DNA of 64,000 bases from Gephyromycinifex aptenodytis (GCF_012277275.1 NZ_CP051155.1:3224001-3288000); one strand, 5' to 3'. Positions 27,182 through 37,445 are shown, numbered from the stretch's first letter. A program made the numbers and translations. Notes: generated from the sequence alone by a model not told the origin.

Positions 27182-28084
27182 TTATTCGGGCTGGTGCGAG
27201 CGCGACACCCGCTCGGTCGCCACGCTGGGGTCGCCCATCGCCCAGCGCACCAGACTCGCAGCCGTGCGCCCGGCCGGAGCGCCGAGCAGAGCGTCGGCGC
27301 CGGGCAGGACCGGAAGGCCGAGTTCGCGGCGCGCCCACGGCGGCATGATCGACAGGGCACCCCCGACAAGCATGGCGTAACCGGGCAGGGAAGAGGGCGG
27401 CAGCGGTGGTTGCAGGAGCAGGAATCGGGCCGCTTCCCGGGCAGCCGGGGTGGAGTGCAGCTCGGGACGATAAGCCTCCAGGTCGCGTTGCAACTGCGCG
27501 TAGCTGCGCGGGGGGTCGATCACCCCCAGCAGCTCGGCCGAAACTGCAGCCTGGGCGACGTAGTCATCTCGGTCCTGCTCGCTGACGCGCCCGTGCGAAC
27601 GCTCCCCGTAGGCCTCATAGGCGCTCAAGAAGCTCTCCGCTTCGGCGATGTGCACCCACCGCAGCAGGTGCGGGTCGCTAGCGCGGTAGGGGCGCCCGTC
27701 GTCGGCTTTGCCTCGGACCCGCTCATGGATGGAACGCACATGATCGATGGTCTCGGTGGCGTGCGAGATCGTGCCGAACGTCGTGGTGGCGATGTAGGTA
27801 CTAGTCCGCTGCAACCGACCCCACGGGTCGCCTTTGTAACCGGAGTGTCCGGCCACCCCGGCCATCGCCAGCGGGTGCAGCGACTGCAGCAGCAACGCAC
27901 GGATCCCACCGACGAACATGCTTGCATCGGCGTGCACCCGCCAGATGATGTCCTCGGGAGTGAACCAGCGGGGGCCCGGTGCGCCCCAGATCATCTCGGC
28001 GCGGGAATCAGCGTCATCACCAGCCACCCGCGAGCGGAGCGCGTGGGCGAGACGAGTGCGGGCTTCGGCGAGCAGGATATCCAC
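27182..28084 (-). CDS. DUF2236 / MpaB-family oxygenase-like protein
   Basis: Family members include MpaB and latex-clearing-protein-type enzymes, which use a histidine-ligated haem. The 300-residue protein shows the family pattern: WFTPEDIIWRVHAD near 40, LLLQSLHPLAMAGVAGHSGY near 65, RLQRTSTYI near 90 and DPHLLRWVHIAEAESFL near 135. The conserved histidines are present. GTG 28084 stands 6 nt after CATACT, pointing to a leaderless start independent of the upstream riboswitch. The substrate is unknown. Confidence 0.85.
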   Translation of the reverse strand: MDILLAEARTRLAHALRSRVAGDDADSRAEMIWGAPGPRWFTPEDIIWRVHADASMFVGGIRALLLQSLHPLAMAGVAGHSGYKGDPWGRLQRTSTYIATTTFGTISHATETIDHVRSIHERVRGKADDGRPYRASDPHLLRWVHIAEAESFLSAYEAYGERSHGRVSEQDRDDYVAQAAVSAELLGVIDPPRSYAQLQRDLEAYRPELHSTPAAREAARFLLLQPPLPPSSLPGYAMLVGGALSIMPPWARRELGLPVLPGADALLGAPAGRTAASLVRWAMGDPSVATERVSRSHQPE

Positions 28085-28090
28085 AGTGCC

Positions 28091-28096
28091 AGTATG
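28091..28096 (-). promoter_or_regulatory. -10 hexamer CATACT, leaderless DUF2236 gene
   Basis: On the minus strand CATACT is followed by 6 nt and GTG 28084. This suggests that the DUF2236-dsdA pair can be transcribed without reading through the riboswitch. Confidence 0.4.
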
Positions 28097-28145
28097 GGTG
28101 CGCTGGGTCAGCCGTGCCCGCCGAGCCGCATTCGGGCCGCCGACC

Positions 28146-28598
28146 TCAGGCGGCGGTGAGGATCACCTCTGAACCGCGGGGCCACGGCAACCAGCCCGTT
28201 GCGAGCAGGTGGGCGAGGGCCTCTTCGTTATCCGGTGCCACCACGCGCAGCCACGGGGTGTCGGCGGCCTCCAGGAGGGCGTCCACGAGGATCGCGAGAA
28301 GGTCGGCGCGGGCGGCCAGGGCTGCATCGGCCAGGGTGATCTCGGCGATGCGCAGCGTCCCCTCGCGCAGGGTCCCGGCGGCGTAACCGCACAGTTGCGA
28401 CTCCAAAGACAACGTCACTACCAGAGCACCCTCATCGGCCAGGCAGGTTGACAGCCAGGGCGCCTCGTGCGATTCGCCGGTTGCCTGCGAGGAGGCGTCG
28501 CGAACCGCGGCGAGGTCCGGGGCTAGCGGTAGCGCACGCTGGCCGGCGTAGACGGTGATCCGCACGCCGGGGTGGGCGCAAGGGATGGGCTGGGACAT
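28146..28598 (-). CDS. Small GNAT-like protein downstream of a cobalamin riboswitch
   Basis: The 150-residue product resembles a degenerate GNAT acetyltransferase: a strand pair around LVVTLSLESQLCGYAAGTL, then LRIAEITLADAALAARADLLAILVDALLEAADT, a C-terminal helix EEALAHLLATGWLPW and a final strand. The usual Q/RxxGxG/A acetyl-CoA loop is not clear, so catalysis is uncertain. ATG 28598 has an excellent GGGAGG site (28605-28610). The cobalamin riboswitch at 28691-28875 lies in its leader, in the right orientation, so adenosylcobalamin probably controls it. No known B12-related function can be assigned. Confidence 0.65.
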   Translation of the reverse strand: MSQPIPCAHPGVRITVYAGQRALPLAPDLAAVRDASSQATGESHEAPWLSTCLADEGALVVTLSLESQLCGYAAGTLREGTLRIAEITLADAALAARADLLAILVDALLEAADTPWLRVVAPDNEEALAHLLATGWLPWPRGSEVILTAA

Positions 28599-28690
28599 GG
28601 GTGACCTCCCGGTCGATACGGGCAGGACGAGGCGAGCGCGCCCCGCCCTCCCTCGAGGCGGTGAACACGGGCAGACCGGCGGCGCCGGCC

Positions 28691-28875
28691 ACTGGCAGGT
28701 CTTCGGACTCGTGGGCGGGCGTGGAGGACTCCACGGTTCCTACTGGCCGTCGCTTCCCAGGTGGTCGTTCCCAGTGCTCGATGACGGCGTTCGTTCCCAC
28801 ATACCGCTGCGGGGCAGTCCCGGATTCACACCGGGTTCCCTCTTGCGACTCCCGGGGCGAACCGGGAGAACCAGC
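28691..28875 (-). ncRNA. Cobalamin riboswitch
   Basis: Read on the minus strand, the landmarks come in the right order. The P1 5' strand GCTGG (28871-28875) and a P2 hairpin (CTCCCGG/CCGGGAG) come first. Then follow GAGGGAACCCGGTGTGAATC, ACTGCCCCGCAGCGGT, GCACTGGGAA, a GGGAAG box and GAGTCCGAAGACCTGCC (B12-box end), with P1 closed by CCAGT (28691-28695). Conservation is high across the whole aptamer. No U-run follows, so control is more likely at translation than by termination. It lies 92 nt before the start of the GNAT-like gene. Confidence 0.93.
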
Positions 28876-29070
28876 AACTCCCACGCTAGCCCTTTGCGCC
28901 CGGCGACACATGCTCGGCATCTTCGGGCCCAGTTTTTTTCGTGCGTGAAGCGCGGACACCGTCAGGGCGAACGGGCTGGCCTACGGAGGCGGCCTCGATC
29001 AGCTCTGGCGCCAGGGGGGGAAGTGGCCCGTCCCCGGTCGGAGCGCGGGGAACAACGTCGCTGAGCTTGA
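28876..29070. other. Gap between ZIP gene and riboswitch
   Basis: No gene seen. With the riboswitch and its 3' leader this makes a 472-bp gap (28599-29070). A G-T7-C run at 28931-28938 on the plus strand follows a weak GC stem but ends no plus-strand gene. Confidence 0.4.
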
Positions 29071-29811
29071 TCAGGACAACAGTGCTAAACCGGCCGCGAG
29101 GGCGAAGCCGAGAGCGGTGACCAAACCAGCCGATTCGCCGCCCTTCTCGCGTGCTTCCGGCACCAGGGAATCCACCAGCATGACCAGGAGCGCCCCGGCA
29201 GCGAAGCCGTTGACGGCGCCTTGCACGGATGTGCTGACGACATCGGCCAGGGCGTACCCGCCGATGGTGGCGAGCGCGCAGATGAACGTGACCCCGAGCC
29301 AGATCCGCAGCACCGAGGCGCGAGAGGCGCCCGATTCGCGCATGTCACTGGCCGAGCCGATGGCTTCGGGCAGGTTGGAGACGAAGATCGCGACCAGCAG
29401 GGCCGCGCTGACTCCCTGCCCGGCGGCCAGGCCGATCCCCAGCACGGCTTGTTCGGGGATGCCATCCAGGAAGGCCCCGACCGCCAAGGAGGTGCCGCCC
29501 TGTTGGCGCCGGCGCCCTTGGAGGTGGGGTGCCTTCGGGTCGGCTTGGCGCTGACCCAGGTGTTCTACGGCGCGGTTCGCGGCGTAGTAGGTCAGGGCGC
29601 CCGCGGCTAACCCGGTAGCAAGCGGCACCGGGCCGCTGGTCGCCAGACCTTCCTCGGCCAGTTCGAAGGACACGCTGGCGATGAGGGCGCCGCCACCGAA
29701 GGCGAGCACGGTCCCGATCAGCTTCGCGGGCCATTGCCGAAGAATGCCCAGGATCGCTCCCAGCAGGAGCGAAGAGGCCGCCACCGAGCCCCACAACGCC
29801 GCTGATGTCAT
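29071..29811 (-). CDS. ZIP-family divalent metal transporter
   Basis: A membrane protein of 246 residues with about eight hydrophobic helices. The two metal-binding helices are recognisable: GAFLDGIPEQAVLGIGL (TM4; the usual leading His is replaced by Phe-Leu context, D and E kept) and FVSNLPEAIGSASDM (TM5). Between TM3 and TM4 is the expected variable loop, here basic and Gln-rich (LQGRRRQQGG). ZIP proteins bring Zn(II), Fe(II) or other metals into the cytoplasm. No regulator site is evident. It is followed by the cobalamin riboswitch on the same strand. Confidence 0.82.
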   Translation of the reverse strand: MTSAALWGSVAASSLLLGAILGILRQWPAKLIGTVLAFGGGALIASVSFELAEEGLATSGPVPLATGLAAGALTYYAANRAVEHLGQRQADPKAPHLQGRRRQQGGTSLAVGAFLDGIPEQAVLGIGLAAGQGVSAALLVAIFVSNLPEAIGSASDMRESGASRASVLRIWLGVTFICALATIGGYALADVVSTSVQGAVNGFAAGALLVMLVDSLVPEAREKGGESAGLVTALGFALAAGLALLS

Positions 29812-29884
29812 GCGGGCATATTCGCATTCACTGCGGGCGCAGGCTGGACAGGGTCAGCCTGCGCCCGGTGCGGGGCGGCCCGAT

Positions 29885-30784
29885 TCAGCCGGTGAAGGCA
29901 GCTCGTGCCTGTTTGGCGGCGATGTGGATCCCCTTGCGTTCGGAGACGAAAGCGCCCAGGGCACCGACTGCCGGCAGGTTGCTGAGCGCGCGGGCCAGGA
30001 ACCCACCTTGGGGGCGCTCGTCGAGGTCGGAGCGTAGGTTGCGGATCCGACCGGCTACTCGCCACACCAAGGCGGCGCTGCGACCGACCCGGGCGATGGG
30101 GCCCTTGCGTTCTTCGGGTGCATCACCGGGGATGTCTTGCTCCGGTTGTGCCTCGGGTGCGTTCAACTCCTGGGTGACGGCGGCCGCGTTGAGTTCGTGC
30201 CCGAGCACGATCCGACCGGCGGCAGCCACCCGGGAGCTGATGTCGGTGATCCCCATCTCGCGGGCGACCGCGTTGACGGTGAGAATTTGCGCAGAGGCTC
30301 CCACGACATCACCAATGGAGGTCAAGCGCCCGATCTTTCCGCCGAGTCCGGGCACCGCTGCCAGGGCAGCCGCGGCCGTCCCGAAGCGGTCGACCCACCA
30401 GTCGATGCGTTCCTCGACATCAGCCTCGTCCCAGCCGGGGTGACGCGGGTGGACCGTGCCGGTCACGAGTCGGCCGGCCGTGTGGGCAACGCCGCTGACG
30501 ACGCCGGTGGCGACTCCGAGTAGGCGCCTGGCCATTCCCGGGGACGAGGACTGCTTCTCCTGGCCGGCGTCCTCATCGGGGTGGGCGGCGTGGCTGCTTT
30601 CGTCGCTGTCGCTGCGGCCGCTCACGTCCTGGCTGATGATTTCGGCGTTCTCGGTGGCGACCTCGTGCTCGCCCGGCTCATCGTCGCGGACGAGGATGTC
30701 GTGCACCCGGTCGAACTCGCGGGCGGCGAAGGCCAGGATTCGGACGACCTGGCGCTCTTCCTCGGTGATGGTGGGCTCGCTCAT
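29885..30784 (-). CDS. EcsC-like protein of uncertain function
   Basis: A 299-residue protein. ATG 30784 has an AAGGAG site; the frame continues upstream but across a promoter region. Residues 1-85 are acidic (VRDDEPGEHEV, SDSDESSHAAHPDED). A central part (about 145-185) reads VPGLGGKIGRLTSIGDVVGASAQ, reminiscent of EcsC-family proteins with an amphipathic helical core. The C-terminus repeats the style (LSNLPAVGALGAFVSERKG). There is no signal peptide. The role is unknown and the EcsC link is weak. Confidence 0.6.
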   Translation of the reverse strand: MSEPTITEEERQVVRILAFAAREFDRVHDILVRDDEPGEHEVATENAEIISQDVSGRSDSDESSHAAHPDEDAGQEKQSSSPGMARRLLGVATGVVSGVAHTAGRLVTGTVHPRHPGWDEADVEERIDWWVDRFGTAAAALAAVPGLGGKIGRLTSIGDVVGASAQILTVNAVAREMGITDISSRVAAAGRIVLGHELNAAAVTQELNAPEAQPEQDIPGDAPEERKGPIARVGRSAALVWRVAGRIRNLRSDLDERPQGGFLARALSNLPAVGALGAFVSERKGIHIAAKQARAAFTG

Positions 30785-30976
30785 GGTGCTCCTTGGTCGG
30801 GGCGTTGGTATGTGCCCATCCTGCCAACAGGGGTTGGACAGCGCGCGTCCGAGAGCCCATTGTCCGCCCCGATGTAAGCCATTGGGCTGAGTTGCCCGCC
30901 TGGGGGGGAGTTGCAGAACACATCCGGGACGGGCCGGCGCAGGTGTGCGCGGGCTGGTGCCGCCCCGGCAGTCCGT

Positions 30977-30982
30977 TAGCCT
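30977..30982 (+). promoter_or_regulatory. -10 hexamer TAGCCT, leaderless ffh
   Basis: TAGCCT ends 6 nt before GTG 30989, and no Shine-Dalgarno sequence precedes the start. Confidence 0.45.
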
Positions 30983-30988
30983 GGGGCG

Positions 30989-32659
<1,671 letters not shown>

Positions 32660-32665
32660 GCGGGG

Positions 32666-32703
32666 CGCTCGCCCCCGACCCGGTGTGGGGTCGGTGGCGA
32701 GCG
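32666..32703 (+). terminator. Terminator after ffh
   Basis: A 16-bp stem with one C-T mismatch: 32666-32681 pairs with 32688-32703 (CGCTCGCC/GGCGAGCG outer arms), with a 6-nt loop. No long T-run follows, as is common in high-GC actinobacteria. Confidence 0.7.
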
Positions 32704-32787
32704 ACTGCCTGGACCGCCCTCAACTGACAGACGTGGGCATGTCAACGCCGGCACCATGTGCCACCGCATCTCGGTAGCTGCGCGGGT

Positions 32788-33690
32788 TCAGGTGGTGCAG
32801 CGCTGCGTTTCGTGACGCAACCGCTGCGCGAGCACGCCTAGGCCTGCATCGCCACTGACCGCCTGGGTGACGTGGGCGATACGTTCGTCGATGCCGGCGA
32901 TAGCGGCCGAGATGGTGTTGATCGCTTCGGCCGCGGCGGCGGTCGCCTGTTGCACGGCGGCCACCTGCTCGCTGATGCCTTGGGAGGAGCGGGCGGACTC
33001 ATCAGCCAAGCTCTTCACCTCCCCGGCGACTACCGCGAAACCCTTGCCCGCCTCGCCCGCGCGGGCGGCTTCGATGGTGGCGTTCAACGCCAGCAGGCGG
33101 GTCTGATCGGCGATGGTGGCGATGAACCGGACGGCATCTTCGATCTGATCGGAGGCCGCAGCGAGCGTCTTCGTCGTCCCCAGGGCGCTTTCGGCCTCGC
33201 CCACCGCGGAGCGTGCCGAACTAGCCAGAGTCTCAGCCACTTCCCCCAGTTGATCGGCAGCGCTTGCGACCTCACTGGCAACGTCAGCGACGACGGCAGC
33301 CACCTCAGAGCGTTCCTGCACGTCCTCGGCCATCCGCTGTGAGGCCGAGAGCATCGCGGAACGAGCTGAGTTCACGTGCTGCGCGCCGACCCGGAAGGAG
33401 CCCGGCATTGCCTGCAGGAGGAACTCGCGGCAGTAGCGCCCCTGGGCCGCAGCCAGCAGACAGGCCTGTGTCTCGCGCACGAAGGCATCCATCAGGTCCA
33501 AGGTCCGGTTCAGGTCACGGGCCACCTCACCGGCCACGCCGGGGGCAGGGCTGGCTCGCACGTCCAGATCACCCTGGGCGCAGCGGTGCAGCACCTGGGC
33601 CAACATGCTCAGCGTTTCCTGCGCGGGGGGCTGCCTTTGGGCCTCCTCGAGGCTGCGGGCAGGTTCGGGTGCGCGGCGCCACCAGAACAT
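32788..33690 (-). CDS. Soluble methyl-accepting chemotaxis protein (signalling module)
   Basis: A 300-residue cytoplasmic chemoreceptor without membrane helices. Residues 30-110 form a HAMP-like/helical input part ([28 protein letters not shown]). Residues 115-290 are the MCP coiled coil with the hairpin tip [19 protein letters not shown], the CheA/CheW contact. It is encoded directly after an Aer-type PAS protein; the PAS stop TGA and this ATG share one base. The two thus look like a split Aer receptor. Partner che genes are not in the window. Confidence 0.87.
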   Translation of the reverse strand: MFWWRRAPEPARSLEEAQRQPPAQETLSMLAQVLHRCAQGDLDVRASPAPGVAGEVARDLNRTLDLMDAFVRETQACLLAAAQGRYCREFLLQAMPGSFRVGAQHVNSARSAMLSASQRMAEDVQERSEVAAVVADVASEVASAADQLGEVAETLASSARSAVGEAESALGTTKTLAAASDQIEDAVRFIATIADQTRLLALNATIEAARAGEAGKGFAVVAGEVKSLADESARSSQGISEQVAAVQQATAAAAEAINTISAAIAGIDERIAHVTQAVSGDAGLGVLAQRLRHETQRCTT

Positions 33691-34238
33691 CACGCCATCA
33701 CCCCAGCGGGGTTGATCAGCGACCAGATGAACTGCTCGTAGCTTTGTTCGCGTTCGGCGAGGATGCTCGCCAGCATCGCCGCGGAGGCATTAGCAGCCGC
33801 GACCGAACCCGAATGGCGCCGTTCTTCAGCGCGCAGCGTCGCGTAGACCGGTTCGATGGCGGCCACCGCAGCCTGTGCGGGTCGGCGGCGACTGGAGTGA
33901 TGGCCCACGATTCGGCCGCTACCGTCGAAGGTAGGGGTCACATGGGCCAGTACCCAATAGTTCGCGCCGTCGCGGGCCAAGTTGTTGACGTAGGCGAAGA
34001 TTTCCTGACCGGCGTTCAGGGTGTCCCAGAGCAGCTTGAACACCCCGCCGGGCATGTCGGGGTGGCGGATGATGTTGTGCGGTGCCCCGATGAGTTCTTC
34101 CCAGGTGTAGCCCGCCACCCGCAGGAAGACATCGTTGGCGTAGGTGATGCGCCCTGCGGTGTCGGTCTTGCTCACGATGATCTCTTCGACACCGAAGGTC
34201 CGGCTGACCCCCGTCGGTCGGATCGCCTCGGTCCTCAT
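33690..34238 (-). CDS. Aer-like PAS sensor protein
   Basis: A 182-residue protein with a PAS domain over residues 10-120. The Aer-type pattern is clear: [20 protein letters not shown], then [26 protein letters not shown], and [13 protein letters not shown]. Aer PAS domains bind FAD and sense redox/oxygen. The C-terminal part (HHSSRRRP ... [16 protein letters not shown]) is helical and may dock on the adjacent MCP. ATG 34238 is chosen for its AAGGAG site. It is translationally coupled to the MCP gene. Confidence 0.85.
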   Translation of the reverse strand: MRTEAIRPTGVSRTFGVEEIIVSKTDTAGRITYANDVFLRVAGYTWEELIGAPHNIIRHPDMPGGVFKLLWDTLNAGQEIFAYVNNLARDGANYWVLAHVTPTFDGSGRIVGHHSSRRRPAQAAVAAIEPVYATLRAEERRHSGSVAAANASAAMLASILAEREQSYEQFIWSLINPAGVMA

Positions 34239-34398
34239 CGCACTCCTTGATCGGTCAGCCGGTAGCCCCTTGGGGCGCACAGACGGCAGCGCGGTGTGTG
34301 AGGCAGCGCTCTCAACCTCGACGTCGGCGCGAGACGTCCTGGTGAGTGCATCGGCGCACTAGGTCCGAATGTGAGGCGCATCCGCACTCGATCGCGGA

Positions 34399-34404
34399 TA
34401 GGGT
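34399..34404 (+). promoter_or_regulatory. -10 hexamer TAGGGT, leaderless amidohydrolase gene
   Basis: TAGGGT ends 7 nt before ATG 34412; there is no Shine-Dalgarno sequence. Confidence 0.4.
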
Positions 34405-34411
34405 CGAGGCC

Positions 34412-35500
34412 ATGAACAGGCCTGTGCTGCATGTGGTAGGGCAGATCCTCGTCGGTCCCGATGAGATCCGCGACGAACTGTGGGTGATCGATGGGCGCAT
34501 CAGTTTCACAGCCCCGGTCTCACAGGCCGAGGTCGAGACGGTCTCCGGTTGGGTGCTGCCGGGCCTGGTCGACGCGCACTGCCACATCGGCTTGGATGCC
34601 CACGGGGCCACCGACGATGAGACCGCCGTGCAGCAGGCGCTCACCGACCGCCAGGCTGGAACCCTGCTGATCCGCGATGCGGGCTCGCCGGCCGACAACC
34701 GCTTCATTCAGGAGCGCGAAGACCTGCCGAAGCTGATCCGCGCCGGTCGACACATCGCCCGCACCCGGCGCTACATTCCCAACTTCGCCCACGAGATCGA
34801 GCCCGAGGACCTGGTCACCTATGTCCGGCAGGAAGCCCGTCGCGGTGACGGGTGGGTCAAACTCGTCGGCGACTGGATCGACCGCGAAAGCGGTGACCTG
34901 GGGGTGTGCTGGCCCGCGGAGGTGTTGGGCCGAGCTGTGCAGGCCGCCCACGAAGAGGGTGCCCGCGTCACGGCGCACTGCTTCGCCGAGCAGAGCCTGG
35001 TGGACTTCGCCGCGGCCGGGGTCGACTGCATCGAACACGCAACCGGTCTGGTCCCGGAGACGATCGATACCTTTGCCGCTAAGCGCATCGCCATCGTGCC
35101 GACCTTGGTCAACATCGCTACCTTCCCCGACATCGCCGCAGCGGGGGAGCGCAAATACCCCGGCTACGCCGCGCATATGCGGGATCTGCACGCGCGCCGC
35201 TACGACACCATCGGCGCCGCTCACGAAGCGGGCGTGCCGATCTTCGTCGGCACCGACGCCGGGGGCAGCCTGCCGCACGGCCTGGTCGCCAAAGAGGTGG
35301 CCGAACTGGTCACCGCGGGAATGTCGCCGAGGGCCGCCCTGGGCGCCGCGACCTGGGACGCCCGCGCTTGGCTGCGTTACCCGGGTATCAGCGAAGGCGA
35401 GGAGGCCGACTTCGTCGTGTACGCGCATGACCCCCGCGAGGACGTCGGCGTGTTGGCCGACCCGCGGCACATTGTTTTGCGGGGCCTGGTTGTCAACTAA
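34412..35500 (+). CDS. Amidohydrolase (imidazolonepropionase/prolidase-like)
   Basis: A metal-dependent TIM-barrel hydrolase of 362 residues. The first metal motif HxH is seen as LVDAHCHIGLD near 55. WVKLVGDW near 150 provides the probable carboxylate/Lys position, VTAHCF and CIEHATGL the later histidines, and FVGTDAGGSLPHG near 275 the catalytic Asp. A beta-sandwich formed by both termini (LHVVGQILVG, ADFVVYAHDP) is typical. The substrate is not deducible; related proteins act on N-acyl or cyclic amides. The GNAT gene begins 31 bp downstream. Confidence 0.88.
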   Translation: MNRPVLHVVGQILVGPDEIRDELWVIDGRISFTAPVSQAEVETVSGWVLPGLVDAHCHIGLDAHGATDDETAVQQALTDRQAGTLLIRDAGSPADNRFIQEREDLPKLIRAGRHIARTRRYIPNFAHEIEPEDLVTYVRQEARRGDGWVKLVGDWIDRESGDLGVCWPAEVLGRAVQAAHEEGARVTAHCFAEQSLVDFAAAGVDCIEHATGLVPETIDTFAAKRIAIVPTLVNIATFPDIAAAGERKYPGYAAHMRDLHARRYDTIGAAHEAGVPIFVGTDAGGSLPHGLVAKEVAELVTAGMSPRAALGAATWDARAWLRYPGISEGEEADFVVYAHDPREDVGVLADPRHIVLRGLVVN

Positions 35501-35531
35501 GCCGGCCGCGCTGAGCGCCCAAGGATCCCGG

Positions 35532-36434
35532 GTGCGCGTGCACACCATCACCGGCGAAGACGTCCCGGCCTACCGGGAGGCAGTACGGATGTCTCAAGAG
35601 CGCATCCGAAAGTGGAACCCGGTAAACATCGACGACCTCGCTTACCACCTGCGAATACAGTCCGACACACACCGCTCCTTCTTGGTGCGTGCCCTGGAAC
35701 CCGACACCACTGCCGGGCACGATGTCGTCGGCAAGGTCAACGTCACCAATGTCATTCGGGGGCGGGCCCATAGCGCAACGATGGGCTACGACGCCTACGA
35801 CCCCTACGCCGGGCAGGGCCTATTCGCTGAGGGTCTGCGCCTGGTCATTGATCTGGCGTTGAAGGCACAGCCGTACGGGATGGGGTTGCATCGCGTCGAG
35901 GCTGCGGTCCAGCCGGGCAACACCCGCTCGGCGGGGCTGCTGCGCTCGCTGGGTTTGCGTCGACGCGGCGCCTTCCCGGAGTACCTATGGTTGGCCGACG
36001 CGACAGGTGCCCACGACTGGCGGGATCACGTCGTCTACGGCGTGACCAGCACCGAGTGGCCCACGAGCGCCTATTCGACCCAGCCTGCGCGCCCACCGGT
36101 CGTCGTGATCGAGACGTCCATCTCAGGTCAGGAACCGGATCGGGCCTGCCAACACCTGGCGCGCGAGCTCGACGCGACCGTTTTGAAGCTGGAGATGGTG
36201 CAGGCGCTGGGGGATGCGGTCTCGCAGGTCATTGCGGCGTCCCGGGCGCCGCTGGTGCTCCAGGTCCCAACCGGAGCGGCCGCCGCGCTGCTGGCGGCTG
36301 CCGGTCGCAGCGCCGTTGACTCGGTGGTGCTCACCGGGCGCCGGCTGCCGGGTCCGGTCGAGAAATGGGCCTGCGCGGTGGCTCTGGAAGCAGTCGCCGC
36401 GGCCGCCGCGCCGCGATTTGAACGCCGGGGATGA
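35532..36434 (+). CDS. RimJ/RimL-type GNAT acetyltransferase with extra C-terminal domain
   Basis: 300 residues. The N-terminal 180 residues are a GNAT domain of the ribosomal-protein-alanine acetyltransferase type: [19 protein letters not shown] gives the acetyl-CoA loop, then [28 protein letters not shown] and [22 protein letters not shown]. Residues about 185-300 form an additional domain ([41 protein letters not shown]) that I do not recognise and that is not part of normal RimJ/L proteins. GTG 35532 is taken as start. It lies upstream of rpsP. Confidence 0.8.
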   Translation: MRVHTITGEDVPAYREAVRMSQERIRKWNPVNIDDLAYHLRIQSDTHRSFLVRALEPDTTAGHDVVGKVNVTNVIRGRAHSATMGYDAYDPYAGQGLFAEGLRLVIDLALKAQPYGMGLHRVEAAVQPGNTRSAGLLRSLGLRRRGAFPEYLWLADATGAHDWRDHVVYGVTSTEWPTSAYSTQPARPPVVVIETSISGQEPDRACQHLARELDATVLKLEMVQALGDAVSQVIAASRAPLVLQVPTGAAAALLAAAGRSAVDSVVLTGRRLPGPVEKWACAVALEAVAAAAAPRFERRG

Positions 36435-36450
36435 GTCCGGTGCTGCGATC

Positions 36451-36459
36451 TGGCACAAT
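36451..36459 (+). promoter_or_regulatory. Extended -10 element TGGCACAAT before rpsP
   Basis: TG-N followed by CACAAT, placing a transcript start near 36466 and a 5' leader of about 120 nt before rpsP. The same TGGCA-A-T pattern occurs before rplS. Confidence 0.45.
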
Positions 36460-36588
36460 GAGCGGTTGTACTCGCCTGCTACGGCCCTCTCACCGCAGCA
36501 GAGCGTGTCCATCGAACTCGTCGTACCCCGTCGCCCCACGCGGAGTCGTCGTGCTCACCCGATATCAGAAACAGGAGAGACCACCCAC

Positions 36589-37200
36589 GTGGCCGTCAAG
36601 ATTCGCCTGAAGCGCATGGGCAAAATCCGTAGCCCCTTCTACCGTGTTGTCGTCATGGACTCGCGCACCAAGCGCGATGGCCGTGCGATCGAGGAAATCG
36701 GGCTCTACCACCCCACCCGTGAGCCGTCGCTCATCGAGATCAACTCCGAGCGGGCCCTGTACTGGCTGGGTGTCGGCGCGCAGCCGACCGAACAGGTGCA
36801 GGCGCTGCTGAAGATCACGGGTGACTGGCAGAAGCACAAGGGCCTGCCCGGCACCGAGGGCACGCTGAAGCCTCAGCCGGAGAAGCCCAACAAGCGCGAG
36901 CTCTACGAGGCCGCCATGGCCGCCGCCGGCAAGGCCGACGACGAGCACGCGAAGAACCCGGCGCCGAAGAAGAAATCCGCCAAGGCAGAGGCCAAGGAAG
37001 CCCCGGAGGCTGCAGAAGCCAAGGAAGCTCCCGAGGCCGCTGAGGCCAAGGAAGCTCCTGAGGCCGCAGCAGCCGAAGAAGCCCCCAAGGCTGCCGAGAG
37101 CGCCCCGGAACCGGCCGCCGAGCCGGAGACCCCCGCTGCTGAGCCTGCAGAGGCTGCGGAGGACGGGAAGAGCACGGCTGAGCAGGCCGAGAAGGCCTGA
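36589..37200 (+). CDS. rpsP: Small ribosomal subunit protein bS16 with long acidic tail
   Basis: GTG 36589 gives [20 protein letters not shown], the S16 signature, with an AGGAGA site at 36573-36578. The S16 fold ends near residue 85. Thereafter comes a tail of about 115 residues rich in Ala, Glu, Lys and Pro, including three identical units EAKEAPEAA at 134-160; the total is 203 residues against about 80-90 in E. coli. Tails of this kind occur in other actinobacterial S16 proteins. The KH-domain gene starts 2 bp after the stop. Confidence 0.97.
   Translation: MAVKIRLKRMGKIRSPFYRVVVMDSRTKRDGRAIEEIGLYHPTREPSLIEINSERALYWLGVGAQPTEQVQALLKITGDWQKHKGLPGTEGTLKPQPEKPNKRELYEAAMAAAGKADDEHAKNPAPKKKSAKAEAKEAPEAAEAKEAPEAAEAKEAPEAAAAEEAPKAAESAPEPAAEPETPAAEPAEAAEDGKSTAEQAEKA
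36988..37068 (+). repeat. Three 27-bp tandem repeats in the rpsP tail
   Basis: Three copies encode E-A-K-E-A-P-E-A-A without amino acid change but with synonymous base differences, which implies selection on composition or an old duplication. Confidence 0.8.
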
Positions 37201-37202
37201 CG

Positions 37203-37445
37203 ATGCTTGAGGAGGCCCTCGAGCACCTCGTTCGCGGAATCGTCGACAACACCGAGGACGTCGTTGTGCGCAGCCGTGAGCTGCGTCGGGGCGAGGTTCT
37301 TGAGGTTAGGGTCCACCCCGACGACCTCGGTCGAGTCATCGGCCGTTCCGGTCGCACCGCCAGCGCACTGCGTACCGTCATGGGTGCGCTCGCTGGTGGG
37401 CGGCAGGTGCGCATCGACATCGTCGACGTGGACCGCGTCGGCTGA
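37203..37445 (+). CDS. khpA: KH-domain RNA-binding protein (KhpA/YlqC family)
   Basis: An 80-residue protein with a single KH domain: VRSRELRRGEVLEVRVHPDDLGRV followed by the RNA-binding GxxG loop in IGRSGRTASALRTV. KhpA works with KhpB/Jag in RNA binding and cell-size control. Its position between rpsP and rimM is the conserved one. It begins 2 bp after rpsP and is followed by a hairpin. Confidence 0.95.
   Translation: MLEEALEHLVRGIVDNTEDVVVRSRELRRGEVLEVRVHPDDLGRVIGRSGRTASALRTVMGALAGGRQVRIDIVDVDRVG

Noticed and set aside
28876-28960. Plus-strand terminator with T7 run
   Set aside because: The stem is weak and no plus-strand gene ends upstream; the region belongs to the minus-strand riboswitch leader.
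34821-35531. Upstream extension of the GNAT frame
   Set aside because: The same DNA encodes the amidohydrolase in another frame with conserved catalytic motifs; the extension has biased, Ser/Arg/Pro-rich composition.
36988-37068. Possible CRISPR-like repeat array
   Set aside because: Units are contiguous, lack spacers and lie in frame in the S16 tail; simple coding repeats.
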